From Chryseolinea lacunae (GTDB lineage Bacteria > Bacteroidota > Bacteroidia > Cytophagales > Cyclobacteriaceae), in assembly GCF_016735595.1 (NCBI RefSeq), contig NZ_JAERRB010000001.1, positions 1,391,412 through 1,455,411 of the forward strand: a DNA stretch of 64,000 bases. Reading direction: 5' to 3'. The translations under genes were made by a program, and so were the position numbers. Under the pieces are notes generated by a model, which worked only from the letters and a program-made list of their open reading frames with translations, did not search any database and was not told the DNA's origin. Of the stretch, positions 44,869 to 53,039 are shown piece after piece; the stretch's first letter is position 1; every line of letters begins with the position of its first letter.

Positions 44869-45339
44869 ATGAGATCAACAGATAACCCTATTGAGGCAGC
44901 GAATCACTTTGCAAAAACAGCTTCTGCGGAGGGGTTCTCGTTCGACTTTTCGCTGCAAAGTCTGGAATCTGAAATTGACAAATTCTTGGACAAACACCGC
45001 TTCACCAATGAAACATCTAAATCTGAAATAGAATGCAAGCTGACCGCCTATATAGGCGAGACAATTAGACGTTTATATGAGGGGGAGTGGACGGGCGACT
45101 ACTTCGGACAATCATCTTCTTATCGCGGACCGAATTTTTATACATGCAAAGTGAGCATTGGGAAATTTGAATTCTTTCCGAACCACTTTATTGCTTATTA
45201 TCTGGAAAATGGAAAAGAGTCAGAGGGCACATTTTATGATTACCTCCATAGTCGGGACAATTCGCACGGACTATTTCACGACTTTTTAGGGGGTGGGCTT
45301 TTGAACATTATAGCAAGGGAAAATTCCACCACCATTTGA
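44869..45339 (+). CDS. Hypothetical protein, 156 residues
   Basis: No signal peptide or membrane segment. An N-terminal helical half (SLESEIDKFLDKHRFTNETS) is followed by a compact alpha/beta region with Trp-Thr-Gly-Asp-Tyr and several conserved-looking aromatic residues (GPNFYTCKVSIGKFEFFPNH). This could be an immunity-type or small-enzyme fold, but no family is recognised. It follows the secreted helical-repeat gene by 9 bp and probably shares its transcript. Confidence 0.55.
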   Translation: MRSTDNPIEAANHFAKTASAEGFSFDFSLQSLESEIDKFLDKHRFTNETSKSEIECKLTAYIGETIRRLYEGEWTGDYFGQSSSYRGPNFYTCKVSIGKFEFFPNHFIAYYLENGKESEGTFYDYLHSRDNSHGLFHDFLGGGLLNIIARENSTTI

Positions 45340-45509
45340 GCAGAAACAAGTCTAAACAATCAAGGGCTTCGAAAGCTAGACGAAGTTCAATCCTTTAGCG
45401 AACTTTAGCTGGACAAGCTGTCCTGCAACAAAGTGGTCAATGGGGTCGGAATTTTCAAATTAGCCCTCTGCGCAACAAAGCTTATGTGCTAACTTTAGGA
45501 ACAACTTCG

Positions 45510-46094
45510 ATGACAACATTAGAACCCAGAAACAATATCTTTATGGAACAGCAAGGTGCATCCGTGGTAATCAATCACCACATCGTAGACGGGAAGCAAA
45601 ATCAGTATGAAGACTGGTTAAATAAAATTGCTCCACTATGTAGAAATGCTCCTGGCTACATCGACTGGCAAATCATTCGCCCTATTCCCGATTTAACTTT
45701 CAATTATACCGTCATCATTCGATTTGATACTATTGAAAACCTGAGCGCCTGGATGGAGTCAAAGGAGCGGAGAGATCTTATTGAAAAAGCTAAGCCACTC
45801 TTCGCGAAAGACGATAACTATTTTATTCGATCCGGCCTGGATTTTCTTTTTCCTGGCGATAATGAAAAGCAGAAAGTCCCCGTGCGCTGGAAACAGTATT
45901 TAGTAACATGGTCGGCCATTTATCCATTATCCATTGTTGTCCCGCTGATAATCCTTCCCATTTTAAAAATGGTACATATTCCGGAAAACAAATTTCTCAG
46001 CTCATTCTTTGTTTCTGGGAGTGTTGTTTTCATCATGGTTTATTTGCTGATGCCTAATTATACACGAATAATCAAAAAATGGCTTTACAAATAA
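45510..46094 (+). CDS. ABM-domain (antibiotic biosynthesis monooxygenase-like) membrane protein
   Basis: The ATG at 45510 gives 194 residues; ATG 45543 is also possible. Residues about 20-105 are an ABM domain (VVINHHIVDGKQNQYEDWL, APGYIDWQIIRPIPD), and the C-terminal half has two hydrophobic segments (about 132-152 and 162-182). This two-part form, ABM plus membrane anchor, is common in bacteria of unknown function. The ABM fold typically oxidises small aromatic compounds without cofactors. It stands alone, convergent with the LysR gene downstream. Confidence 0.7.
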   Translation: MTTLEPRNNIFMEQQGASVVINHHIVDGKQNQYEDWLNKIAPLCRNAPGYIDWQIIRPIPDLTFNYTVIIRFDTIENLSAWMESKERRDLIEKAKPLFAKDDNYFIRSGLDFLFPGDNEKQKVPVRWKQYLVTWSAIYPLSIVVPLIILPILKMVHIPENKFLSSFFVSGSVVFIMVYLLMPNYTRIIKKWLYK

Positions 46095-46167
46095 TTTGCA
46101 AGAGCTACGCACATGCAAAGGGAAGCATTAATAAATGGAGATATTTAACCTCCACGTTGAAACGTGC

Positions 46168-47067
46168 TCATTTGTGGGCATGGTCATCATAGGCGAAAGC
46201 ATGCTGCTTCAAAGACTCTGCTAATAATGATGCAGCCTTTTTCCGGTAAGCGTCTTTAGGCCAGGTAATCGTTGCCTGTCGGATCATACCGGCTCCCGTA
46301 AGTCTTACGGCTTTTAACTTGGGATGATTAACGACCGTTGAGCTCATCAGTACGGTAACCCAACGTCCAAAGCGTACAAGTTGCAATAAGGTGTGAATAT
46401 CGTTGACCTCCATGTTTGGCCTAAGGACAAGATCTTGATCACGCAGGATCTTATCAAAGTAATTGCGGATACTGTACCCACCCGATGGTAATATAAGGGG
46501 AAGGGTGATGAGTTCCTTCAGGCTTACCGATTTTCTTTTAACTATCGGATCACTGGATTTCACAATCAGGGAAAGTCGGGAAGAAAAAAGGTGATCTGTG
46601 ATCAGCATGTAGTTTTCTTTCTGTTCGTAAAAAGAAAGCATCATATCCAGTTTACCGAGCTCCATCTCCTGCAACAACTCTTGCGTTGTGCCAAAATTAA
46701 TGGTCAGTTTAATCGCTGGATATTGCGCACTGAAGTCGGCAATGGCCTTGGCAAGTAGTTCCGCTAGTCCATAGGTGAGGCCAATGGTCAAAGAGCCTGT
46801 TTTCAAACCCATCTGATCCCGCAGCAAATCCCGTCCGTTTTCAGCGTCCTTCACCGTCTTTATTGCATACGGCAAGAAAGTACTACCTGCATCCGTCAGG
46901 CGGACACGCTTTGCAATCCGGTTAAACAAGGGAAGCCCAAGCTCATCCTCCAGCTGTTTGATCTGTTGCGATAATGTGCTTTGAGTAATGAACAAAGCCT
47001 CAGCGGCATTGGTGAAGTTTTGTAGCTCAGCGGCCTTGATGAAATACTTTAATTGCCTTAGTTCCAT
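46168..47067 (-). CDS. LysR-family transcriptional regulator
   Basis: The ATG at 47067 gives 299 residues starting MELRQLKYFIKAAELQNFTN, the classic LysR beginning. The winged HTH spans about residues 1-60 (AAEALFITQSTLSQQIKQLE), the effector-binding domain the rest. It is divergent from the gene at 47185. The 117-bp gap contains the dyad 47086-47104 and a further half-site, as expected for a LysR site. The effector is unknown. Confidence 0.9.
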   Translation of the reverse strand: MELRQLKYFIKAAELQNFTNAAEALFITQSTLSQQIKQLEDELGLPLFNRIAKRVRLTDAGSTFLPYAIKTVKDAENGRDLLRDQMGLKTGSLTIGLTYGLAELLAKAIADFSAQYPAIKLTINFGTTQELLQEMELGKLDMMLSFYEQKENYMLITDHLFSSRLSLIVKSSDPIVKRKSVSLKELITLPLILPSGGYSIRNYFDKILRDQDLVLRPNMEVNDIHTLLQLVRFGRWVTVLMSSTVVNHPKLKAVRLTGAGMIRQATITWPKDAYRKKAASLLAESLKQHAFAYDDHAHK

Positions 47068-47085
47068 AAAACGCAAGTTACAGCA

Positions 47086-47104
47086 TAATCGGTTTTAACG
47101 ATTA
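47086..47104. promoter_or_regulatory. LysR-type dyad between divergent genes
   Basis: TAATCG-N7-CGATTA, a perfect 6-bp inverted repeat. A further half-site (ACGATTAA) occurs at 47129-47136, and the same octamer overlaps the dyad at 47098-47105. This is the arrangement of a LysR recognition site plus an activation half-site between the regulator and its divergent target. Confidence 0.5.
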
Positions 47105-47184
47105 ACTATATAGAAAAAATGAGTTTAGACGATTAAGCAATCTGTTGCACCTTTGACTTGTCAAACAAAAAAAAGAAACAGATT

Positions 47185-47736
47185 ATGGAAATCCAACAAA
47201 CTCAGGCCAATGCTTTATCCCATGCTGTGGCAAAAGCAATTATTAACGCACCAATAGAAAAAGTAGACATCGCTGACTGGCTATTGAACCTTCCCGATGC
47301 GGAATACCAGAAATGCTCCGTCAACCATATCGCTGCGGGAGTAACCAGCACTTATGAGGGGCAGCCGATGTCCATCAATGTAGAGATGATTGGTGATGCG
47401 TTGGTAATCCAGCATTACGTGGCTACCGAGCACGGACCACATTATTGCCGCATGCTTTCACAATCCGATGTGATTGGAAAAAATGGTCGCAGCAAAGTTC
47501 AGGTACTTTGGGAGCTTAAAGCGACAAAGATTGACGAGCACACTTGCGAATACACCAATGAAATTCATGCTACAGCCACTCCCGAATTTCTGGCTTTTAT
47601 CCGGGAACATAACATCACGTTGGCGCAGGCTGCAGCGGCAAGGCAGTCTGCATCTGATTTACACAATCAGGAAGAAACACCCCTCTTTGCTAAAAGCATA
47701 GCACTAAAAGCCTTAACAGGTAAATATGGCATTTGA
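47185..47736 (+). CDS. Hypothetical protein, LysR-regulated, SRPBCC-like
   Basis: The ATG at 47185 gives 183 residues, no signal peptide. The alternating strand pattern (NVEMIGDALVIQHYVAT, SKVQVLWELKATKIDE, NEIHATATPEF) and the terminal helix rich in Ala (TLAQAAAARQSASDL) suggest a START/SRPBCC-type ligand-binding fold, but this cannot be confirmed. It is divergent from the LysR gene and is its probable target. No nearby enzyme gene indicates a ligand. Confidence 0.6.
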   Translation: MEIQQTQANALSHAVAKAIINAPIEKVDIADWLLNLPDAEYQKCSVNHIAAGVTSTYEGQPMSINVEMIGDALVIQHYVATEHGPHYCRMLSQSDVIGKNGRSKVQVLWELKATKIDEHTCEYTNEIHATATPEFLAFIREHNITLAQAAAARQSASDLHNQEETPLFAKSIALKALTGKYGI

Positions 47737-47984
47737 GAATACGCGAATGTTTATAAACGGCATAATTACCTCATCCCTCGATGGGTGCTGGCACGGAGGT
47801 AGGAAGACCTTTTATTATTTTATTTATTCCTTTATCATCCTCTCAATTAATGATACTATCGTATTTACCTTTTCAGGCCATCAAAATAACAGGTTTAAGC
47901 AGTCGTCCGATTTTTATTACAGCAAGCACTGTAACTACTTAAGTAACAATCACACCCGGGAAAGACAAAGTCCTACCGAGTCAG

Positions 47985-48980
47985 TTACTTTACCTTAAGA
48001 ACAACTTTCCCTCGTGCCCGACCACTCTGCACGTACAGCATGGCTTCGTTGGTTTGATCAAATGAAAACACTTTGTCAATGATCGGGCTAATACTCCCGC
48101 TTTCAATCAATTCACCAACTTCAGACAACTGTTTTCCATTCGCTTGCATAAACAAAAAGGAGTATGCCACGTTAAGACGCTTCGCCTGTTTCATGATCTT
48201 TCGACTTAACAAAGAAATAAGCGTTCTCATAATCCAAGACAAACCGATTTCCTTCGCAAAGGTGACATCGGGAGGACCGGAAATGGAGATAACCTTTCCG
48301 CCAGGCTTTACTATCCGTAATGATTTTTCAAGTGTGTTTGCATCCTGGCTGTTTAAAACGAGATCATAATCTTTCAATATTGTTTCGAAATCCTGTGTTT
48401 TATAATCGATCACCACATCAGCGCCAAGGCTCTTCACAAGGTGAGCATTAGCAACGCTTGTTGTGGTGGCAACAGTGGCGCCGATGTGTTTTGCCAGCTG
48501 TATGGCTATCGTTCCTACTCCACCGGATCCGGCCTGAATAAATACCTTTTGTCCCTTTTGCAGTTTTGCTTTTTCAACAAAAGCCTGCCACACTGTGAGT
48601 GCTACCAGCGGAAGAGCAGCAGCTTCTTCCATGGAAATATTTGCTGGCTTCAGGGCTATGTCGCGCTGGTTGACGGCAATGTATTCCGCAAAGGCTCCCG
48701 GCTTTGCTGCCCTCGCAAAAACCTCATCACCCACCTTGAAGTGATCGACACGAGCACCTGCGTTAGTGACCACGCCCGAAACGTCATAACCCAACACTAA
48801 AGGAAGTTTGTAAGGCATCAGTAATTTGAACTCACCGCTTTTCACTTTCACATCCAATTGATTGATGCTGGCAGCATGTACTTCCACCAGCACTTCATCA
48901 TCGTTAATGGTGGGTACAGCTATCTCTGTTTTTGCTACTGCCTGGTTCTTGCCGTATGTATTGATCGTAAATGCTTTCAT
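47985..48980 (-). CDS. NADP-dependent quinone oxidoreductase-like protein (MDR family)
   Basis: A 331-residue zinc-free medium-chain dehydrogenase: GYDVSGVV, PLVALTVWQAF, and the Rossmann motif with GSGGVGTIAIQLAK at about residues 155-168. The Zn ligands of alcohol dehydrogenases are missing, as in quinone oxidoreductases. It reduces quinones or enones with NADPH. It lies 9 bp downstream of the crotonase gene in the same direction, so the two are co-transcribed. Both could be regulated by the HxlR regulator at 50183. Confidence 0.88.
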   Translation of the reverse strand: MKAFTINTYGKNQAVAKTEIAVPTINDDEVLVEVHAASINQLDVKVKSGEFKLLMPYKLPLVLGYDVSGVVTNAGARVDHFKVGDEVFARAAKPGAFAEYIAVNQRDIALKPANISMEEAAALPLVALTVWQAFVEKAKLQKGQKVFIQAGSGGVGTIAIQLAKHIGATVATTTSVANAHLVKSLGADVVIDYKTQDFETILKDYDLVLNSQDANTLEKSLRIVKPGGKVISISGPPDVTFAKEIGLSWIMRTLISLLSRKIMKQAKRLNVAYSFLFMQANGKQLSEVGELIESGSISPIIDKVFSFDQTNEAMLYVQSGRARGKVVLKVK

Positions 48981-48989
48981 AACATAAAT

Positions 48990-49799
48990 TTACTCCGAAA
49001 CTCTCTTCCCAAGGTTCAATTCCAGATCGCCATGCTGCTGCAAGCCCTTCTCAAAGAGCTTTTTGATGCGCTGTCCTGCTTCCGGCCATTGCAATGCCGC
49101 AAAGAATTTTGCTTGAGTGTCAAGGATCTGTTCATTAGTTGGAAGTGGTGCCCTCAGATTCATTATTTCTTTAATAGATGCAATGGCTTTTTTATCAAAG
49201 CCTGCAATTCGTTTAGCAAGTGCATCCACAAATGAATCAAGCGTCGCATCGGGGATAGCCCTGTTCACCCATCCATAGAATGCGGCTGTTTCAGCATCAT
49301 AATCGTCTCCGCTTAAAATAATTTCCAACGCCCTCGCCTTTCCGGTGAGCAAATGTAGCCGCTCTAATCCGCCCCCACCTGGAAATGCACCAATCCCAAT
49401 CTCTACCTGCGCAAAGAAGGCTTTCTCTTTGCTGGCAAATCGCATATCAAAAGCCTGAGCAAATTCACTACCCAACCCTCGCGCTCTTCCCCGGATGGAC
49501 GCAATACTCACGAAGGGGGCTTGTTCCAAACGTCTGGCTATGTCCGGCCATGACATCGAAAGCCCTGTTCTGCCCATACCTTTTGGAAATTCGTTTACGT
49601 TCAGCAGCTCTACGTGGGCAACAAAAAAATTGGGGTTGGCACTTTCAAATACAACCACCTTCAGGTTTTCATCTGCCTCCAGTTCATCCATCAATACAAT
49701 CAATTGTTTCGAGAATTCAGTATCAAACATATTGATAGGAGCATTATTGAAAGTCACTTTCCAATAGCCCGAGTTCACTTTTTGTGTGGTGAAAATCAT
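48990..49799 (-). CDS. Enoyl-CoA hydratase/isomerase (crotonase) family protein
   Basis: A 269-residue protein. The crotonase oxyanion-hole region is visible around SIASIRGRARGLGSEFAQAFD and the ICASEKAFFAQVEIGIGAFPGGGG-like segment, the second being the conserved Gly-rich oxyanion loop and helix. The family covers hydratases, isomerases and others; specificity cannot be read. It is upstream of the oxidoreductase (9-bp gap), and a decayed hydrolase gene follows upstream. Together they look like a small catabolic operon. Confidence 0.86.
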   Translation of the reverse strand: MIFTTQKVNSGYWKVTFNNAPINMFDTEFSKQLIVLMDELEADENLKVVVFESANPNFFVAHVELLNVNEFPKGMGRTGLSMSWPDIARRLEQAPFVSIASIRGRARGLGSEFAQAFDMRFASKEKAFFAQVEIGIGAFPGGGGLERLHLLTGKARALEIILSGDDYDAETAAFYGWVNRAIPDATLDSFVDALAKRIAGFDKKAIASIKEIMNLRAPLPTNEQILDTQAKFFAALQWPEAGQRIKKLFEKGLQQHGDLELNLGKRVSE

Positions 49800-49828
49800 A
49801 ATCAGTTTTGTTTACGTGTTTTTTATAA

Positions 49829-50073
49829 TTAGGAAAGAAACAGGTGGATAGAACCGGCAATCAGCTTAGGGTGCTGGTGCTGCAAGGCGTGCCCCGTATC
49901 GGTAATGATAATATGTTGCATAGAAGGAGCTTGCGTAAAAGTGGGAGCCAGTTCTCAACAGCAAAGCTGATGTCGTCATACCGGAATAGCGCCCTGCCAA
50001 ATTGCCTGAAAGTCAGTTGCAATCCGTTGATGGCGCCAAACTTTATTTCGGAATTTGAGAAGTTTGCTGACAT
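49829..50073 (-). pseudogene. Decayed alpha/beta hydrolase with internal deletion and frameshift
   Basis: On the minus strand a start at 50073 gives MSANFSNSEIKFGAINGLQL and TFRQFG, the N-terminal strand of alpha/beta hydrolases. After a jump the frame reads DDISFAVENWLPLLRK, and then a shifted frame continues with APSMQHIIITDTGHALQHQH and PKLIAGSIHLFLS to a stop at 49829. DTGHALQHQHPK is the typical catalytic-His end. So the middle 150-200 residues are missing and a frameshift separates the last part. It lies upstream of the crotonase gene and is probably a former member of the operon. Confidence 0.6.
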
Positions 50074-50105
50074 AGTGAATTATTCAATGTTAACCAGTAG
50101 AGTAG

Positions 50106-50113
50106 TATATTTG
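50106..50113 (+). promoter_or_regulatory. Bacteroidota -7 promoter box for the HxlR gene
   Basis: TATATTTG, a full TAnnTTTG match, ending 69 bp upstream of the HxlR start. The HxlR operators begin immediately after it, so binding would block transcription. Confidence 0.5.
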
Positions 50114-50132
50114 CACTTGCAAAACGCAAGTG
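50114..50132. promoter_or_regulatory. HxlR operator 1, 19-bp core
   Basis: CACTTGC-N5-GCAAGTG with flanking bases extending to 10-bp perfect arms (TTGCACTTGC, 50111-50120, and GCAAGTGCAA, 50126-50135). It overlaps the region just downstream of the -7 promoter box, a good position for repression. Confidence 0.65.
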
Positions 50133-50147
50133 CAAGATGCATTAAAT

Positions 50148-50166
50148 CACTTGCACAATGCAAGTG
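50148..50166. promoter_or_regulatory. HxlR operator 2, 19-bp core
   Basis: Second copy of CACTTGC-N5-GCAAGTG, perfect 7-bp arms, 34 bp downstream of operator 1 (about three helical turns) and 17 bp upstream of the HxlR start. Two copies with the same half-site and spacer strengthen the case for autoregulation. Confidence 0.65.
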
Positions 50167-50182
50167 CTATTGAAAATATTTT

Positions 50183-50596
50183 ATGGCTGATATAAAAAAA
50201 AGATCTGGATGCCCCGTCAGTAGCTCGCTGGACATCTGGGGGGATAAATGGTCATTGTTGATTATTCGCGACTTGATGTATGCCAAGCAATGCACCTATG
50301 GCGATTTTTTGAAATCCGAAGAAAAAATCGCCACCAACATTTTGGCATCGCGGCTGGAAACATTGGAAGCAACAGGAATAATTACCAGGTTGGAGCACCC
50401 GGATAGCAAAGCCAAAGTCCTTTACAAACTCACACAAAAGGGAATCGACATGTTGCCCATATTAATGGAGATCTATTTTTGGGGAGAGAAATATTTTGTT
50501 TTATCCGATCAGCATAAAGCATTTCTCAAAGATGTGAAAAAGGATAAGGAGGGATTTATCAAAAGGACGAATGAGAAACTGAAGAAAGCGATTTAA
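50183..50596 (+). CDS. HxlR-family transcriptional regulator
   Basis: A 137-residue winged-helix protein: conserved start with the reactive-type cysteine (GCPVSSSLDIWGDKWSLLII, the HxlR core), then RLETLEATGIITRLE and KVLYKLTQKGIDMLP. HxlR regulators respond to electrophiles or aromatic compounds by cysteine modification. The preceding two operators support autoregulation, and the crotonase/quinone-oxidoreductase operon, divergent across the pseudogene, is a plausible target. Confidence 0.9.
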   Translation: MADIKKRSGCPVSSSLDIWGDKWSLLIIRDLMYAKQCTYGDFLKSEEKIATNILASRLETLEATGIITRLEHPDSKAKVLYKLTQKGIDMLPILMEIYFWGEKYFVLSDQHKAFLKDVKKDKEGFIKRTNEKLKKAI

Positions 50597-51061
50597 AACC
50601 GTCAACTAGGGCTAATACAAGGTTCGTTGAATTTTCAGGTGCGGCACTTTCCATCAGCGGGGTATTTGTATCTTAAAAGCTAAGAAATAAAACGGTAAGA
50701 CTTCCGATTCCGGTAGATTTTGTTTGACATAGGTCTTAATCAAATGAGATGGAATTGTTCTAAACTCTATGATTCTCCAGCATTACGCAAACAGGCCACT
50801 TCAGAATTCGTCAAGAAATATGTTGACTCTGCTGAATCATTAAAGCAAACGGCAGTTTATGATTCGCATAGCATGTTCCGCCGCTAGTAAGTGACTTGTT
50901 GATGCAGGAAAAGGCAAGTCCGCCATGGCGTTAAACCATGTTTCGTTAGTAATTTCCAGCCGCTCTCTCAAGGCTTGCCGATAAAAAAACATTTGCACAA
51001 TCAGACCCAGCATGCCGATTTGTGCAATTGTGTTGACGTGATTAATCGATTTCCTGCAAGA
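50597..51061. other. Intergenic region with possible small ORFs
   Basis: On the plus strand a frame of 47 codons (ATG 50745) and on the minus strand a frame of 57 codons (50840-51013) overlap. Neither resembles a known family. The stretch may hold remnants of a gene. Confidence 0.4.
50840..51013 (-). CDS. Possible 57-residue protein or gene remnant
   Basis: ATG at 51013 to TAA at 50840 encodes MLGLIVQMFFYRQALRERLE followed by ITNETWFNAMADLPFPASTS and HLLAAEHAMRIINCRLL. The composition (Trp, Phe, Arg mixed with small residues, few stops upstream) is unlike random intergenic sequence, so it may be a real small gene or the tail of a lost one. It is downstream of the ABC permease on the same strand. 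Confidence 0.28.
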   Translation of the reverse strand: MLGLIVQMFFYRQALRERLEITNETWFNAMADLPFPASTSHLLAAEHAMRIINCRLL

Positions 51062-52069
51062 TTAGCTCCTCACTTCTCTTCGCATAAACAGATAATATGA
51101 GAGGGCGAAGCAAGCGACCGTAGCGGCAATTAGACCACTAATCTGCGGCCAGACTATCATGACGCTTTCCTTGTATGATAAAGGTGAGGGTATAGCCCCA
51201 GCCATTTGTTCCATAGTGATCAGTCCCAGACTCCGAACGGATGGCATCAACAAAGTTGTAGTAGCATCCGCAAAAAGTTGGCTTGGAGCCAGCCGAAATA
51301 AACGGAACAAAAGCTCATTGTAGCTGAGAATATCGGTTTCAGAAAGTACTGGCGAAGCGGGAACTAGCGCTTTCACCACCATGCTAATTCCAATCTGATA
51401 AAACACAGTCAGAAATAACCAAATTCCAATAGCTGCTAGTGCCGATGTAGCAGCCTGTGCGAAAGCGATCGATAGTAGGATGGAAAGGCTTAGCCAAAAC
51501 CCGATATACATAACACAGACGATTGCGAAGCTCAAAATCCGCAGTGCCTCTTCTGCCTCTATCAGCACCCCTGTAACAAACAGGCCCGTGCCAACCATGA
51601 TGAGCGTAAGCACAAGGAAGAGCGCGCCCACCAGAACTAAGGAACCCGTAAATTTTGATAACAAAAGATTGTCTCGGTAAACGGGCTGCGCCAAGATTCG
51701 TATGAGCGTTCCATTTTGCTTTTCAGCATTTATAGCATCAAAACCAAGGCTGATACCCAATAATGGTCCTAAGAAACTTAAGAGCACGTGAAAGGCCGGT
51801 AAGTTGCCATCCGTTGTTGTCAACAATTTGAGGTATACAAACAAGTGATCGGGATCTTTAACGTCATTGACAGCGTCGCCTATATTACCAAAGGACACAT
51901 AAATTGACCCAAAAAAAGTTAAAGCAACCAAACCCAGCAGCAAGACAAATCGCCAACTACGGATGTGACTGGCAATCTCCCTGCGGACCATTACCCAAAA
52001 TGGATTTGACCGGGGCTCATCGGTATTTTCAGTTATGTTTCTCTTGAACGAGACTACAAAATTACTCAT
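51062..52069 (-). CDS. ABC-2-type transporter permease
   Basis: A 335-residue protein with six membrane segments (one after the N-terminal cytoplasmic part, then five in the C-terminal half) and the ABC-2 motif LGISLGFDAINAEKQNGTLI, which is the conserved region after helix two. It lies 11 bp downstream of the ATPase gene and is the last gene of the NEW3/ATPase/permease operon. Substrate unknown. Confidence 0.84.
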   Translation of the reverse strand: MSNFVVSFKRNITENTDEPRSNPFWVMVRREIASHIRSWRFVLLLGLVALTFFGSIYVSFGNIGDAVNDVKDPDHLFVYLKLLTTTDGNLPAFHVLLSFLGPLLGISLGFDAINAEKQNGTLIRILAQPVYRDNLLLSKFTGSLVLVGALFLVLTLIMVGTGLFVTGVLIEAEEALRILSFAIVCVMYIGFWLSLSILLSIAFAQAATSALAAIGIWLFLTVFYQIGISMVVKALVPASPVLSETDILSYNELLFRLFRLAPSQLFADATTTLLMPSVRSLGLITMEQMAGAIPSPLSYKESVMIVWPQISGLIAATVACFALSYYLFMRREVRS

Positions 52070-52080
52070 GCTGACCAGCT

Positions 52081-53034
52081 TTATAAATTTAGACTTTTTT
52101 CAAAATATTTTTGATAGATGTCATCAAGGGCATGTTCTTTCCGTTGTACGCCCACCACTTCATATCCCTTCAAAACAAAAAATTTCACGATCTCGGGTGT
52201 ATTGTCGTGGCTGGATGTTACCGCGATTTGCTGGCCATCGACAGCTACCTGTTTTATTCCGTTCAATTGGAGAAACTCGGATTCATACTCCCACGGAAGA
52301 GCTAAACTGTTTCGAAGCAACACCGAGACCTCAAAGGCTTTCTCTTCAAAAAGATTTTTGGATAGCGTATCCATATTCCCTTCAACCAGGAGTTTGCCTT
52401 TGACGAAAATGCCCACACGATCACAAACTTGTTGTACGTGGTGCAGATGGTGAGAAGAAAGCAGAACGGTAAGCCCTTGCTGCCGACTCAATCGTCGAAT
52501 AAGCCCAAGGAATTCTTTAACACCGCTTGGATCAATGCCCAACGTTGGCTCATCCAGAATCAAAACATCGGGCTGTTTGATGAGCACATCGGCTAGTCCG
52601 AGTCGTTGCTTCATGCCGCGTGAGTAAGTCGACGTTTTTTTGTCGATCTCATTCTCAAGGCCCACCATTCGCATCACGTTTCGGGCACGGTCCTTAATTT
52701 CCGAATCTGAAATTCCATTTAACTCACCGATATATATGAGGTTTTCAAGCGCCGTCATGCCATCATAAAAGCCGAGGCTATCGGGCATGTAGCCAATTTT
52801 TCGTTTTACAGGAATGGGGCTAGTAGTGGCATTGTAGCCACACACATGAGCCGTTCCGGAAGTAGGGTCTGTGAGTCCCAGCATCATTAAGATGGTCGTT
52901 GTCTTTCCGGCGCCATTGGGGCCAAGCAAGCCAAAGATTTCTCCCTTCTGAATGTTGAGATTCAAATCATCAACAGCCTTGACGGAGCCGTAACACTTTG
53001 TTAAACCCCTCAATTCTATGATAGGATTTTCCAT
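52081..53034 (-). CDS. ABC transporter ATP-binding protein
   Basis: The ATG at 53034 gives 317 residues (MENPIIELRGLTKCYGSVKA); the longer frame from 53115 overlaps the upstream gene and adds a Cys-rich stretch without ABC character. Walker A GPNGAGKTT, the signature YSRGMKQRLGLA and Walker B LILDEPTLGIDP are all intact. The C-terminal region after the signature resembles the CcmA/NatA type with a short extension. It forms an operon with the NEW3 protein upstream (5-bp gap) and the permease downstream. Confidence 0.9.
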   Translation of the reverse strand: MENPIIELRGLTKCYGSVKAVDDLNLNIQKGEIFGLLGPNGAGKTTTILMMLGLTDPTSGTAHVCGYNATTSPIPVKRKIGYMPDSLGFYDGMTALENLIYIGELNGISDSEIKDRARNVMRMVGLENEIDKKTSTYSRGMKQRLGLADVLIKQPDVLILDEPTLGIDPSGVKEFLGLIRRLSRQQGLTVLLSSHHLHHVQQVCDRVGIFVKGKLLVEGNMDTLSKNLFEEKAFEVSVLLRNSLALPWEYESEFLQLNGIKQVAVDGQQIAVTSSHDNTPEIVKFFVLKGYEVVGVQRKEHALDDIYQKYFEKSLNL

Positions 53035-53039
53035 CGGTC

